Of a stretch of 64,000 nt of DNA, positions 1 to 10,825 are shown in pieces; the first letter of the stretch is position 1, and the number at the start of each line of letters is the position of its first letter. The notes beneath the pieces were generated by a model. That model did no database searches, was not told the DNA's origin, and saw only the letters and a program-made list of their open reading frames with translations. A program made the translations under genes and the position numbers. Source of the stretch: Aulostomus chinensis (lineage: Eukaryota; Chordata; Actinopteri; Syngnathiformes; Aulostomidae); the NCBI GenBank assembly GCA_037954235.1, contig JBBMOA010000012.1:3972501-4036500 (forward strand), read 5' to 3'.

Positions 1-157
1 GACGGAGAAGCAGAGCAGAGCCAAGCAGCCTCCCGGCTTCAGGACTCTGTGGGCCTCCTGGAGAAAGCGTGGCCGGTCAAATAACTGGAAGGCAGACATG
101 GCGGTCACCAGGTCCGCTGAGCTGTCGGCAAACGGCAGCTCCTCAGCAATGCTCTGT
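1..157 (-). CDS. Methyltransferase gene, coding exon 3 (partial, runs off left edge)
   Basis: Third coding exon, entered through acceptor ctctacag/ACAGAGC and still open at base 1, so the gene continues beyond the window. The 52 complete codons include QSIAEELPFADSSADLVTAM (the motif that contacts the adenine, then the DLV post-motif strand). They also include FDRPRFLQEAHRVLKPGGCL, the usual helix and VLKPGG turn of Methyltransf_11 domains. With exons 1 and 2 this gives about 143 N-terminal residues; family members are commonly around 270, so roughly half the gene is present. All three exons are on the minus strand with introns of 582 and 475 bp. No frameshift or stop is seen. Confidence 0.9.
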
Positions 158-739
158 CTGTAGAGGGAATGACACAAGATGATAGCATTGATGTTGATGT
201 TCCCATTCATTCATTACTAACGACACACTGGTCATTGGGACTGATGTGGTGTCAAAGTTTTGGCTCATGTTCACCAAATTGTATGGAACACGACCTGCTG
301 CTGTTTTACTAAAGGAACTGCTTTTTCTTCATGAATGGGTGGAAGTGCCACCTGCGAGCTAACAGGCTAACAGGTTGCTCACATGGTCTTTCCGAAAAGT
401 CCAATGCAAAAGATACAATTTTCTCAACAAATCCAACACATTTATTGAGTTTTAGAGATCATGACGTTTCTGATATGAATAAGTGAACTTCTAGTTGTGT
501 GACAATGAGACCCCAGAACTGAGAATTAGCGTGACACCTCCTAGGGGGCACCAGCAACATGCATGTTGGATGTCAATTGGATAAAATCCCATTGAGAGAA
601 AGCTAAAGAAATCCATCCATGAATAGAGATTTCTTGTTTTTATTAGGTTGACAAACTGAAACATGTTCTTCACACACAGTTTTTAAAAAAACAAACAAAA
701 CAAAACAAATATCTTGTGTCTCTCGTGGTGCGATTTCAC

Positions 740-900
740 CTGTACGTGATGTTGCCCTCTTTGTTATGCTTCAAGGCCAGCTCCAGCTGGGCGGCGCTCC
801 CGTCCGTCCCCACCACAGAGGTGAAGTGTTTGGCCAGCAGCACAGTTCCCTGTCCTGAGCCACACCCCACATCCACCGCGAGCTGGAAGGTTCCATCTTT
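740..900 (-). CDS. Methyltransferase gene, coding exon 2 (SAM-binding motif I)
   Basis: Second coding exon, 161 nt, from acceptor ccgggcag/AAAGATGG to donor TACAG/gtgaaat. It encodes KDGTFQLAVDVGCGSGQGT, the glycine-rich motif I (VDVGCGSGQG) that binds S-adenosylmethionine. A second strand follows, ending SVVGTDGS, where the acidic residue is expected to contact the ribose of SAM (motif II). The exon ends two bases into a codon. The final AG joins the first A of the exon at 1-157 to make arginine (YR/QSIAEELPF), so the phases match exactly. The substrate cannot be inferred from the sequence. Confidence 0.9.
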
Positions 901-1375
901 CTGCCCGGACATATAGAACGTTATTTGGTATTTACTATTAATAAGCTTTCAGCCTCATTCATTAACAAAGAAGATGCCGAACCACATTGAATATTCCAAA
1001 TATCCAACCGCAAACCTCAAAGAGTTGAGGACTCTCATTAATATCTCCTGTTTTTTTCCAAGACCTCGATGGCTGTTGTATCATTTGATGTGATAATGGC
1101 TATGCTTCTTTCCTTCATTTAAGGCCATACTGTTGTTATTGCTCCCTTACAATAAAATGTTGCCGATCTGAAACCTGCCAGTTTGCACCACTGCAACTGG
1201 ACGAAAGTGCCAGTTTACCCCAAACTACACCTGTGACTGTTTCACCTCGTCGCGATTCACTATGTAAACTGTGCTTTACCTTCATTTCTGTCACCCTAAT
1301 CCTCGATGGTGCAGTAGCCTGCCCGGTATCTTTTATCTTTTGAAAAATATGCCCCCCCCCCCACCAAATATTTAC

Positions 1376-1486
1376 CTGTTTTTCCAGCATGTCCAATATC
1401 TTTTGTACAAATTGGTCTGGTGGGGAAATTCGGTACTTCCAGTAGGTAGCAGCGTGCTCCTTTCCTGCATACATGCTGTAAGCCAT
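1376..1486 (-). CDS. Methyltransferase gene, coding exon 1
   Basis: First coding exon of a putative class I SAM-dependent methyltransferase of the small family annotated in fish as methyltransferase DDB_G0268948-like (my recognition, no search run). The ATG is at 1486-1484 on the minus strand. The exon encodes 37 complete codons beginning MAYSMYAGKEHAATYWKYR, the typical N-terminal region before the Rossmann core, in which an aromatic-rich H..Y..YR segment precedes the SAM site. It ends EKQ followed by a good donor (CAG/gtaaat, phase 0). The next exon, 740-900, starts in phase 0 with an AG acceptor, so the join is clean. Reading past the donor runs into a G-rich stretch and gives unrelated sequence, which supports the splice. 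Confidence 0.85.
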
Positions 1487-3627
1487 AGCGGGAGATATTT
1501 CTTGCTGCTACTTTGTCACGTTTCAAGTACTGAGAAGTTAAGAGCTGAAGGAACCAGAATGGCCTGTTGGTCGGGTTTCCCTCAATTCCTCTGGCGCAAA
1601 CATTAAAGGAACCATTACAATTTCAAAAATGCATCCTTTATTTTACCTCTGTAACGGAGCAAAAATGAAATGCAGTAAGTCACAATCAAAGGAAATTCAT
1701 CCCCAAATCACGCATGTTCCTGTGTGACATGCACTGAAGGAAACTTGAAAACTCAAGGGAAAGGAGATCCAGTCCTTCCTTTAGTGTAGGATGGAACAGT
1801 CCATCCTCTCTGAAAGGACAAGAGGGGAAAAAAAGCACCCCAGAATTCCTGGCGGCAGCAGCAGCTTTGACAGTGTCATATGACTGTTGACAGCTTTTCA
1901 GCAAATGATGAACAAATGAGGAGAGCAGATCATCACACGTATTTTCTCTCGTGAAAGGAGGAACGTAAATCCACGTTCTCTTCATTAGTGATTGTCTTTC
2001 ACTTTTCCTTCCACAATGTGCCATGGAGTTGAACACACTTCCTTCCTGCTAGTTTGGAAATGTAGTTTGACAGCTCCGCTATCTATGTCAGTCTTTACTG
2101 CAGGCCTGTTTCTGCACGCATGGACACATTTGTATGTGCTTTAGCATCCTGTCTGCTCTTTAGATGACACGATCAGATAAATGATGGTGACTGGAGACTC
2201 TCATATTGTTTCTGCTGTGGGGGATCCCTGCAGGTTCATAAATCAATCGCATATTCATCTGCAATAACCTGCTAAAACTGCTTCTCAGTCAGAACATGCA
2301 AGTTTTGAACTCTCAGGGTGAACTGTGAATGTTACTCTGTTGCTTTAAGCGCTCAGAGGTTTTCCCCCAACTACCACCTGATTACATAACTGGGGAAAAA
2401 AAAAAGATGTTATAGTACATTTGTAGTTTAAAATACCTTTCAGTCATTAGTGTGACAAACATGATTAATGGGAACATGACCATGAGCAAATATTCTTAGT
2501 GAGACAAACCCCTCCTCTTTGAGACTCACAGCTTTTACATTGCTTTCCTAGTTACTAATTCAACCACAGAACATTTGGCTTTTGCTGGTCTCCATGCTGT
2601 TTTCAGTCAGGGTCAAGGAAGTGTGATTAGGAACAGGACAGACTTTTCAGATGTATGGTCAGGCTTTGAGTATTCACCTGGGGAGGAGAAGCCCTGTTAA
2701 GGGTGTTCTCCTCTCAGGCAGAAGAGCAGCTGATGGATCCATCGAAGCCAGAAGAAGAGAACGGACCTCTCACTTCAAACCAAATATGCCAGCTCTGTCA
2801 TTAATCTCGCTGCATCACTCCAAGTGAAACGTTCTTGTGAGGTGTCAGTTTTTCCAAATCTAAATGTATTGTGTATCACATTTGTCAGAGTTTGCTCTCC
2901 GTTGTCTTTGACCACTTGCTGGAGTCAAAAACATGTTTGTTTGGCTCAGTTGCCCAGGACGCTCCCCCCGGGAGAGCAAAGTAATGGCTCTCCAGGGAAA
3001 ATGGAGTTAATGACCTGTTGACCATTTCCAGCGTTGAATTCATCAGCTCACCCTTGAGTTCTCATTAGACAACATCCATCACTGCATCGGCGCATGCATT
3101 TAAATGAGGATGTTTACGAAAGTAAACTATCAACCTCCGCACAGGCCCTCTCCCCCAAGCGTAGCGTCTCAACACCTGATGGCGATACACGGGGGGACAT
3201 CATGGCGGAGGTCGGCTTTGATGAGGAACGAGGGCCGAATGACCGTCATTGCAGTATCCTTACATCAGCCAGTGATGAGCACAATACGACACTGCGTGTT
3301 CCATAATTGTGTCCTCTGTCTTTTCTCCTGATCCCTCTGAGCTGCACAGTCTGAACTGTGGACGTCATCATAGTCCTGCACACGATCACCACCATGTCCT
3401 CGACTAGCGTTCCGATCAAGCAGGAGGCTGCTGTCCATGTGTGTGTGTAGGTCAGTCCCGCTCTAGTCCCCCCATGAACATAGGTCACTAGTTAGGCTTC
3501 TGCTGGAAGCTGGAAAAAAAAAAGAGTTCATTTTAAACATCTTTTGTACTCATTTATATGCGATAAAGACATTTTTGACATGTAATTCAGAGGTGGCCTT
3601 CTTTTCACCTCAGGATTTTGTCAACTT
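1487..3627. other. No gene recognised (upstream of methyltransferase)
   Basis: This is 5' flank of the minus-strand methyltransferase and intergenic sequence. Open frames of up to about 116 codons occur on both strands, but none resembles a known family or has convincing splice context. No clear CpG island is seen at the methyltransferase 5' end. Confidence 0.5.
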
Positions 3628-3790
3628 GGGGGGCACAGCGGCTCAGTGGATCGCACTGATGCCTCACAGCGAGAAGGTCCTGGATCCGTGTCCCAACGTG
3701 CGTGTTCTCTCCATGTCTGCGTGTTCTTCACATGTCTGGGTGGGTTCTTCTGACTTGGACGCCTCATCCAGAAGCTTCTCCCGAGTCCTT
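3628..3790 (+). repeat. SINE-like dispersed repeat, 5' part (copy 1)
   Basis: A diverged 5' portion of the same family seen at 6874-7241 and 10500-10825. It begins with a gggcacagcggctcagtgg block, followed by a gcctcacagcgagaagg block and a tgttctc block. The second half fades out. This family is very common in fish genomes and gives spurious open frames. Confidence 0.6.
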
Positions 3791-4526
3791 GAGTTCCAGG
3801 ACGTGCTATAGAGTCTCGCTGGCAACTTAGCCATCAGCTTCAAGCTAAATATACATGACTGGGTCTCTCTGCATCCTGATGTCATAAATTAGTCATGCAG
3901 GATGGGAGAAAACATCCACGTGAGCTCAAGACACCTATTTGTAAGTAATTGAAAGGCAAAATTCACTTGAGTGAAATGTCGATTTAACACCAGCAGGTGA
4001 CAGATGACCTGAAGAGGCAAAGCTGTTTTCATGCCAGCTGGAATTGTTATTTATATTTGGTGGCCTGAAGTTCTGCTGTGGTGAACAATAGTGTTTTTCT
4101 TTCTCTATTCTCTACTTGCCTCTGCCGCCATGCAAGAATTGTTTTAGCATTCCACATGAAGCCCCTCCCACCTGCCAGCTGTTACCCAATGGCGTCTCGC
4201 CCAGCCGCTTGCTCCTCATCAACCTGGGTGTACTTATATTTGTTCCCCTCGATGCCCCTGCAGTCCGACCTGATCCCAGTGCCTTTGCTACCTGATCGGT
4301 CCAGCGGACTCCTGCTCCTGAGCTCCTGGTTCTGACGGAGCCACTGACGCCTGATTCCTATGTACGATGTATATGGACTAGACATTCATAGGCTTCTTCT
4401 GTGAGGGAGGAGTGGATGAAAAGAAATTCTGCCTTTTTATTTATGATCACACAGAGAAAAAGTCAAGTGTCTTTTTACATGTTGAACATTTACACACGGG
4501 AAGTTGTCACACATTCATGCTGGACG

Positions 4527-5474
4527 ATGGAAAATGTTTCAGTTGTAACAATGTTCACGCTCACAGGTTTAAAGTTCTCCCTGGGACAAAGGATTACCCT
4601 CTTTTTACTTACTTTACTGTGGTACTTCATGATTCTGTTGGGGAATACTACTCTTATTTTATCGATTATTATGGATAAAAACCTCCATAAGCCAATGTAT
4701 ATCTTCTTGTGTAATTTGTGCATCAATTCTCTGTACGGAACCGTTGGTTTCTACCCCAAATTCCTGCTGGATCTTTTCTCCCCTCATGTTATTTCCTACG
4801 CCGGATGCATGCTGCAGGGTTTTGTAATACACTCATCTACTTGTGGTGATTTTTCCATCTTAGCTCTGATGGCGTATGACCGATACGTGGCCATATGTAA
4901 ACCTCTGGTCTACCACTCCGTGATGACCAAACAGAGAATCTCCCTGATGGTGTTCCTCTCCTGGCTCTTGCCTCTGTACTGCATGTTCATGAACACGGCC
5001 ACGCTGCTGGGCGCCAGGTTGTGTGGCTCCCACATCAACAGGCTCTACTGTGTCAACCGGCTGGTGGCTGAGCTCGCTTGCTCTCCGACCGTAGCCAACA
5101 CAGCCGTCGCGTACTTCAACATGTTCTTTTATTTTGGGCATTTTGTCTTCATTTTATGGTCCTACATGTATTTGATAAAAACATGCATGTCATCCAAAGA
5201 GAACTGGGGGAAGTTTATGCAGACCTGTTTGCCACATTTAGTCTCCCTCATCATATTTGTAGAAAGTGTGCTTTTGGATTTATTGTACATGAGATTTGGC
5301 TCCGTGGATTTATCACAAGACCTCAGTAATTTCATGGCGATAGAATTTCTGCTTATTCCTCCACTCCTGAATCCGGTCATTTATGGGTTAAAACTGACCA
5401 AAATACGCAAACGAGTGTTGAATTTTGTGCTTGTTGGAGAGAGAGGCAAAGCATCAGCCTGTGGCTCCCCATGA
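4527..5474 (+). CDS. Olfactory receptor, intact, intronless
   Basis: A complete seven-helix olfactory receptor of 315 residues, the usual size. It would act in the plasma membrane/cilia of olfactory neurons through a Golf-type G protein. Visible signatures are an N-glycosylation site in the short N-terminus (MENVS), LLGN in TM1, HKPMYIFLCNL at the start of TM2, MAYDRYVAIC at the end of TM3, a conserved KFMQTCLPHL entering TM6, and PPLLNPVIYGLK in TM7. I chose the ATG at 4527 because the frame stays open upstream to 4401, but the extra 42 residues are not receptor-like; MENVS is the expected start. A polyadenylation signal (AATAAA) lies at 5512, 38 bp after the stop. The sequence resembles the fish receptors usually annotated as 11A1-like. 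It is closely related to the damaged copy at 7957-8881, so the two are tandem paralogues. Confidence 0.92.
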   Translation: MENVSVVTMFTLTGLKFSLGQRITLFLLTLLWYFMILLGNTTLILSIIMDKNLHKPMYIFLCNLCINSLYGTVGFYPKFLLDLFSPHVISYAGCMLQGFVIHSSTCGDFSILALMAYDRYVAICKPLVYHSVMTKQRISLMVFLSWLLPLYCMFMNTATLLGARLCGSHINRLYCVNRLVAELACSPTVANTAVAYFNMFFYFGHFVFILWSYMYLIKTCMSSKENWGKFMQTCLPHLVSLIIFVESVLLDLLYMRFGSVDLSQDLSNFMAIEFLLIPPLLNPVIYGLKLTKIRKRVLNFVLVGERGKASACGSP

Positions 5475-5520
5475 GAAAACTCTGTATCTGAGATGGGTTT
5501 TTTTTTAAATTAATAAAGTG

Positions 5521-6861
5521 ATTGTGATAGAAATGAGATTATTCAAATAGCTTTATAACATCAGTGCACCTGACACTTGTCGTACAATCAAAAATCTCAC
5601 ATGAAATATTTTCTTCCCCAGGATGGATTTTATCCTCAGTGTTCACTTGTGACATCTTTAATAAAACACCTCACTCAGGAGTCCCAATCCTACGTGATAA
5701 GTGGAAGTTGACGACCCGTTCAACCTCACAACAACAACAACAACACGTAAAGCAAGAAACATTAATTTTCCTCTGTTGGGCTTGAGTGTCACTGCTGAAG
5801 AGGACGGGAAGCAACATTAGCAAATGCTGTTACCTCCGTGATGCAGCTCATTTGCCTTTAAGTTTGTTTTGGGAAATTAAATATACGATCAAACATGATG
5901 GGTTACTTTTTGTTTTTTGAAAAGGAGTCAAACGCAGAGCAAAGAAACCACGAGTGTCACATTGAAGTGCTGCCTTTTCATCGTTCCAACAGCTGTGAAC
6001 AGCAACATTCATTTCTAGAATCCAGCTCAGAGAGAGGAAAGAACCACAATCTCTCTCCAACATACAACGTGAGCTACCGTTCTGCTGTAAATCACTTGTG
6101 GTAATTTTGGGCCCCGTATCTGCTGTGCTGCACTGAGGTCACATGGAGATAGAAAACACTGATGAGTTTGAAAATATTTTATCTCCCCCATTGTTATATC
6201 TGCTGAACCATCAGCTGTGACGATCAAGAACTGCTTTCTGTCGTATCACGTTCCGAGCAGTCTCACATTTCCAGCTTGCATCCATGACTGTGATCGCTCC
6301 TCGTTCTCCTGGCAGACACCAGGAACAGAAACCAGAGCGAACTCATTGAATTCTGCCGTTCGCTTCGGGCATGAATGCACTTTCTAGAACGCTGACAAGG
6401 TCTGTGGAGCACAGTTGCAGATATTTGACCGTTGTTGCAATAAAATGCAGTCACAGGCACGCGGTCGCATGTCCAACACCGGGTTACTTCGTGTGTTTCT
6501 CAGGTTAAACGTCTTTTTTGTTGTATCATCTCGACATAAATGTGTTTGAACATCAAAGGCCGAGTCGCGCACCTTTAAACTTACCTCGTCTGTGAATCAA
6601 GAAAAGTCACTGAAGAAGTTTTAGGGTAATTTTTTTGCAACAAAGTCTCTAAAATTGTAAATAAAGCCAGGGTGCATTTTTCAGATATTTTACAATAAAT
6701 GATGTCATAACATGACCAGTTCTAAAAGCAGACTCACCCTGTCTAACTGTTTATTGCCTCTGCTAAAGACGCCATGTTGTCATGACATCTGTGTGTCTGT
6801 CAGCAGGATTTCAGGCGTCTTCCACCAAACACAGTGGAACATTTGCAGAACGGGCCAAGGG
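5521..6861. other. Intergenic, nothing recognised
   Basis: Sequence between the olfactory receptor 3' end and the SINE-like element. It has ordinary composition, a short CAA run near 5730, and no receptor fragment that I could detect on either strand. Confidence 0.5.
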
Positions 6862-7253
6862 AGAACCCATTACCATCCATCCATTTTCTACCTCTTGTCC
6901 TGTTAAGGGTGGTGTGGGTGGAGCCTATCCCAGCAGCCTTCAGGTGAGAGGCGGGGTTCACCCTGGACAGGTCACCAGTCCATGGCAGGACCAACACATA
7001 GAGACAGACAACCATTGGCTCTCCCAGCCACACCTACGGTCAATTTAGAGTCTGGATTAATCTGGTCCCCTCTTGATGTCTTTGGACTGTGGAGGAAGCT
7101 GGAGTACCAGAGAGAACCCAGCAGGAACAGGGAGAACATGCAGATTCCACACAGAAAGACCCCGTGCTGCAGCCGGGGCTCCACCCACAACCTTCTTGCT
7201 GTGAGGCGACGGTCCTGACCACTGCTCCACCGGGCCACCTTAGAACCCATTAC
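6862..7253 (-). mobile_element. SINE-like retroposon with 12-bp target site duplication (copy 2)
   Basis: The element body is 6874-7241, read on the minus strand. It starts with ggtggcccggtggagcagtg, runs through the ttctccctgttcctgctggg and cacagtccaaagacatcaag blocks and a ggataggctcc block, and ends in a tggatgga-type tail. It is flanked by a perfect 12-bp direct repeat AGAACCCATTAC at 6862-6873 and 7242-7253. This is a target site duplication and marks insertion by LINE-type retroposition. It carries no coding capacity. It is the most complete of four copies in the first 11 kb. Confidence 0.85.
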
Positions 7254-7422
7254 ATTCGGTGGGTAATCAGTAATCGTGCCACCTGGTGGCAACAGGAGAG
7301 GCCATGTTTTTTTTGTGTGTTTTTCCCACTGATGTAGTCCCTCTGAAGGCTGAATTTTTCACCTTTGACCTTGAAAAGTGCACAGCAGAATATACATGGG
7401 TGTTTTAACCTCCTTTCACTCA

Positions 7423-7424
<2 letters not shown>

Positions 7425-7492
<68 letters not shown>
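7425..7492. repeat. (CA)34 microsatellite
   Basis: Uninterrupted CA dinucleotide run of 68 bp. Confidence 0.98.
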
Positions 7493-7494
<2 letters not shown>

Positions 7495-7956
7495 GTCATC
7501 CCAGAGCCAATCTGACTAATAATCATTGTGAGTACGAAGGCTACTGTTGGAGGTGTCAGAGGTCGCCCACCGGCAGGACATTTTTCTTCACAGTCTGTTT
7601 AACCTGGGTGACATTGTTACACAACAGGTGACATCATCGTTCATGTGTGTGATGTGAACAGGTGCAGATGTTGCTGTCCTGCTTCTCTTCGAGGACGGGG
7701 GCGGCTGGCTGGGGATGAGGACTACTTCATTCTCTGCCGTATTTCCTGGGTAGACAGGAACATCCCGGGCCAGTGAAACTCCTGTTTTCCAAAAACAAAA
7801 GATGAGAAACTCCAGGCGTGTGTGGTTGATGGTGTGTGCTGTTAATTTGCATCAGAGCCAACTCACTGATTGTAACTCCCTGCGCTCGTGCTCTGCTTCT
7901 CAGACAAGATATTAATAAGAGTACAACCAGAGAGCAACATTTTTTTTCCTGCAACC
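7493..7956. other. Upstream flank of second olfactory receptor
   Basis: Non-coding sequence between the CA repeat and the receptor start. No promoter element stands out. Confidence 0.45.
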
Positions 7957-8881
7957 ATGAGGGATAATTTCTCTACTCCCATGTTCTTCCTCTCAGGCTT
8001 TGAACGAAACGATGAACTACAGATGGTTTCTCTTCTGTCTGACTTTGCTGTCTTACTGTGTGATTTTGCTGGTGAACGTTTCTGTCATCGCAGTGATAAT
8101 ACTGGATAAATACATACATGAACCCATGTATATTCTGCCGTGCACTTTTTGCTTGAATGGCCTTTATGGAACAACAGGTTTCTACCCCAACTTCCTGTGG
8201 GACCTGCTGGCCCCTGCTCATGTTATATCCTACTCTGGATGTCTCATTCAGGCTCAGGTCATGTACTCCTTCGCTTGCTGTGATTTGACCATTCTTGCAG
8301 TCATGGCGTACGACAGATATCTGGCTATATGTCGGCCGCTGGAATATCACTCCATCATGTCAAAGCAAAGAATCTTCAGCTTAGTCTGCTACTCCTGCTT
8401 GACTCCTTTCTGTGTCATGGGCATCAACGTATGCCTCACGTCTAGAGTGAAGCTGTGCAGCCCGTTCATTGCCAGGATGTACTGTGTCAACTGGATTATT
8501 GTCAAACTTGCTTGTTTCCCGTCAGAAACAATAATTAATGGCATTGTTGCTTACATTACAATGGTCATATTTACCTCTCATGGTCTTTTCATCATTTGGT
8601 CCTACATGTATCTCATTAAGACGTGCGTGAATTCTCTGGAGAACAGAGCCAAGTTCATGCAAACCTGCGTTCCTCATTTGATCTCCTTGCTGACGTTCCT
8701 GGTGACGATACTCTTCGATGTGATGAACATGCGCTTCGATGCAGGAAATTTACCGCAGTCCCTTCGGAACTTTGTTTCCATAGAGTTTCTCCTTATTCCC
8801 CCCATCATGAATCCTCTCATTTACGGTTTCAAACTGACCAAAATCCGGAACAGAATTCTGAGTTTGATTCATTCGAAATGA
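7957..8881 (+). pseudogene. Olfactory receptor with 1-base frameshift near its N-terminus
   Basis: A second intronless olfactory receptor, paralogous to 4527-5474. The expected N-terminus starts at ATG 7957 (MRDNFSTPMFFLSGF, with an NFS glycosylation site). After GGC TTT there is one extra base (about 8002), and the rest of the receptor continues in another frame from AACGAAACG to the TGA at 8879-8881. The shifted body is complete and undamaged: MAYDRYLAIC in TM3, KFMQTCVPHLIS before TM6, PPIMNPLIYGFK in TM7. An internal ATG at 8012 (MNYRWF) could start a 289-residue protein that keeps all seven helices but lacks the glycosylated N-terminus. Either this is a very young pseudogene or a polymorphic/sequencing indel, or the internal start is used. 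The intact body argues that loss, if real, is recent. Confidence 0.85.
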
Positions 8882-8889
8882 CGTCTTTT

Positions 8890-9451
8890 TCCCTGTAAAT
8901 GCCCTGTGATAATATGAAAGTGTCTGTTGCACAGTACTCGTTCCCCACGCAAGTCTGACAGGAAACAGATCTAAAATGAGCCGTTTCTGGTTTCTGTGGT
9001 GTACAGTGGTTCTATGTGTTTATTGGGATTAAAGCGCTTCTCTAAATGCTTCATTTTTTTGGGATACTCTTGCATGATGCGTCATGTTTGCATGCTTTCA
9101 TGGTCAGACGCTAACCGACGGCGTGCTCGGTTGTAGAGTTTTAACATTTTTGAGAGGATTTTTTTTTTATTGCGAGATGATGGAAGCTCCACATTCTGTC
9201 TTTTTAAATCATTCTGGTCTGTGGTGTATTTGTCATGGTCGAGCCGGTCCCTGCTCCTTAGACAGAGGAAATCAATAAGAACCCAACCAACGACGACGCG
9301 TGTGTCTACAAGAACCAAACACCGTGAGAAGGAAGTTAAAGGAGACCTTTCTCACTCACTGTGGAGGACTGAAACCGCCACAATTATAAACAACAACAGT
9401 ATTTTAATTAAAAAAAAAAAAGAGCAAGAAACTGAGCCCCTAATTGCTCCT
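8890..9451. other. Intergenic, nothing recognised
   Basis: 3' flank of the second olfactory receptor. An ATTAAA at 9028 could serve as its polyadenylation signal. A poly-A run follows near 9409. No gene is seen. Confidence 0.45.
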
Positions 9452-9556
9452 GATGGCCCTGCGACGGACTGGCAACCTGACCAGGGTGAACCCCGCCTCT
9501 CGCCCAGTGTCAGCTGGGATAGGCTCCAGCCCCCGCCACCCTTAACAGATAAGCGT
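9452..9556 (+). repeat. SINE-like dispersed repeat, 3' part only (copy 3)
   Basis: This has the ggccctgcgacggactgg, agggtgaaccccgcctctcg and gggataggctccag blocks, which match the 3' third of the element at 6874-7241. The 5' two thirds are missing, as expected for a 5'-truncated retroposed copy. Confidence 0.75.
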
Positions 9557-9922
9557 TATTTCCTACAGTAAAATGAAACCTGGAAAACTAAAATGGGGCT
9601 TTTTGTTTATAATAATTGTCTGTAAAAAAAAAACACAGAAATAAATCAGTTTTCTTTCTATTTTGTGTTGATTCCTCATTATAGACTCCAATCCAAATGT
9701 AGGCTCTACTTCTGGGGTGAAAGCTCCCATGCTGCAGTTCTCTGTGCTTTGAGCGCCCTCTGCTGGTCACCCTCTGTTACTCTGCGCCAGGGCGCTCAAA
9801 CCTTCTCACACTGAGGGATGGAACTGAATCACAGAGGTGGTCAGCTTCAAACACAGACACGCGGTGTGCCGTTCCCAACCTCCGTCTGTCTCTCCTGGTT
9901 CGTCCCCTGAATGTTTGTGGAG

Positions 9923-9988
9923 CTGTTTCATGGTTTCATGCTGACCTAAATTCGGAACAGAATTCTGAGTTTGATCAACATTAAATGA
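9923..9988 (+). pseudogene. Relic of an olfactory receptor 3' end
   Basis: About 57 bp here (9932-9988) closely match the last codons of the receptor at 7957-8881. The translation GFMLT-stop-IRNRILSLIN aligns with GFKLTKIRNRILSLIH of that gene, and both end IK or SK followed by TGA. A lysine codon has become TAA at 9947-9949. Homology fades upstream within TM7. This is the remnant of a third tandem receptor copy, about 1.1 kb downstream of the second, most of which has been deleted. Confidence 0.8.
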
Positions 9989-10495
9989 ATTTGACTAATT
10001 TTTGATTAACATAGTTTGTTATCTTTTCCTTTACGGTAAATTGTATCCTTTATCCTGATAATTTGTTATATTTGTTCTCTTGTAAGTTTACATCATCTGG
10101 ATTGGACTGATCGTCAGGGTGACGGTTGGTCCCTCTTAGGTTTTTGTGAGCTCATCCGGGATGATGGTGATACCAAATGTGTTTTATTAACTGATGTTAC
10201 TGCACAACACGAATTTTGGAGAGTTTCCTGTTCTCGGATCTGAAGCTTTGCTCTGAGGATTCTTTCAGTGTCGTCTTTGTCATTGTTGAAACTTTATGTT
10301 CGAAAAAGACAGCAATGCTCAGAGGATAAAGAACCAATGTGGACCTGACAAACGTCACACCGCCACCGTCTTAAAATAATTGCCTACATCATTTTTTTGA
10401 ACAGCCTAAAACAACGCCTTCTGAAGTTTTGTCTCCATTTTTGTTTTGTTTTTTCTAAAAAAAAAGAAAAGAAAAAAAGGCTTAGATGATTATTG

Positions 10496-10825
10496 TAAGG
10501 GCGACCCGGTGGAGCAGTGGTCCTCACTGTGGCCCCCCAGCAAGAAGGTTGTGGGTGGAGCCCCAGCTGCAGCGCGGGGTCTTTCTGGGTGAGTCTCCAT
10601 GTTCTCCCTGTTCCTGCTGGGTTCTCTCTGGTACTCCAGCTTCCTCCACAGTCCAAAGACATCAAGAGGGACCAGGTTAATCCAGACTCTAAATTGACCA
10701 TAGGCGTGGCTGGGAGAGCCAATGGTTGTCTGTCTCTATGTGTTGGCCCTGCCATGGACTGGTGACCTGGCCAGGATGAACCCTGCCTTTCACCTGAAGG
10801 AACATAAGAGGAAGAAATTGATGGA
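10496..10825 (+). mobile_element. SINE-like retroposon, near full length (copy 4)
   Basis: Same family as 6874-7241 but on the plus strand, from gggcgacccggtggagcagtgg to a degenerate gatggagagatg tail. It has lost the ggataggctcc segment before the tail. I could not find a clean target duplication; agatgattattgtaa before and agatgaataaatta after are only a loose match. Confidence 0.75.

Noticed and set aside
4401..4526. 42-residue upstream extension of the intact olfactory receptor
   Set aside because: It is open but not receptor-like. Family members start with a short glycosylated N-terminus, as at MENVS (4527).
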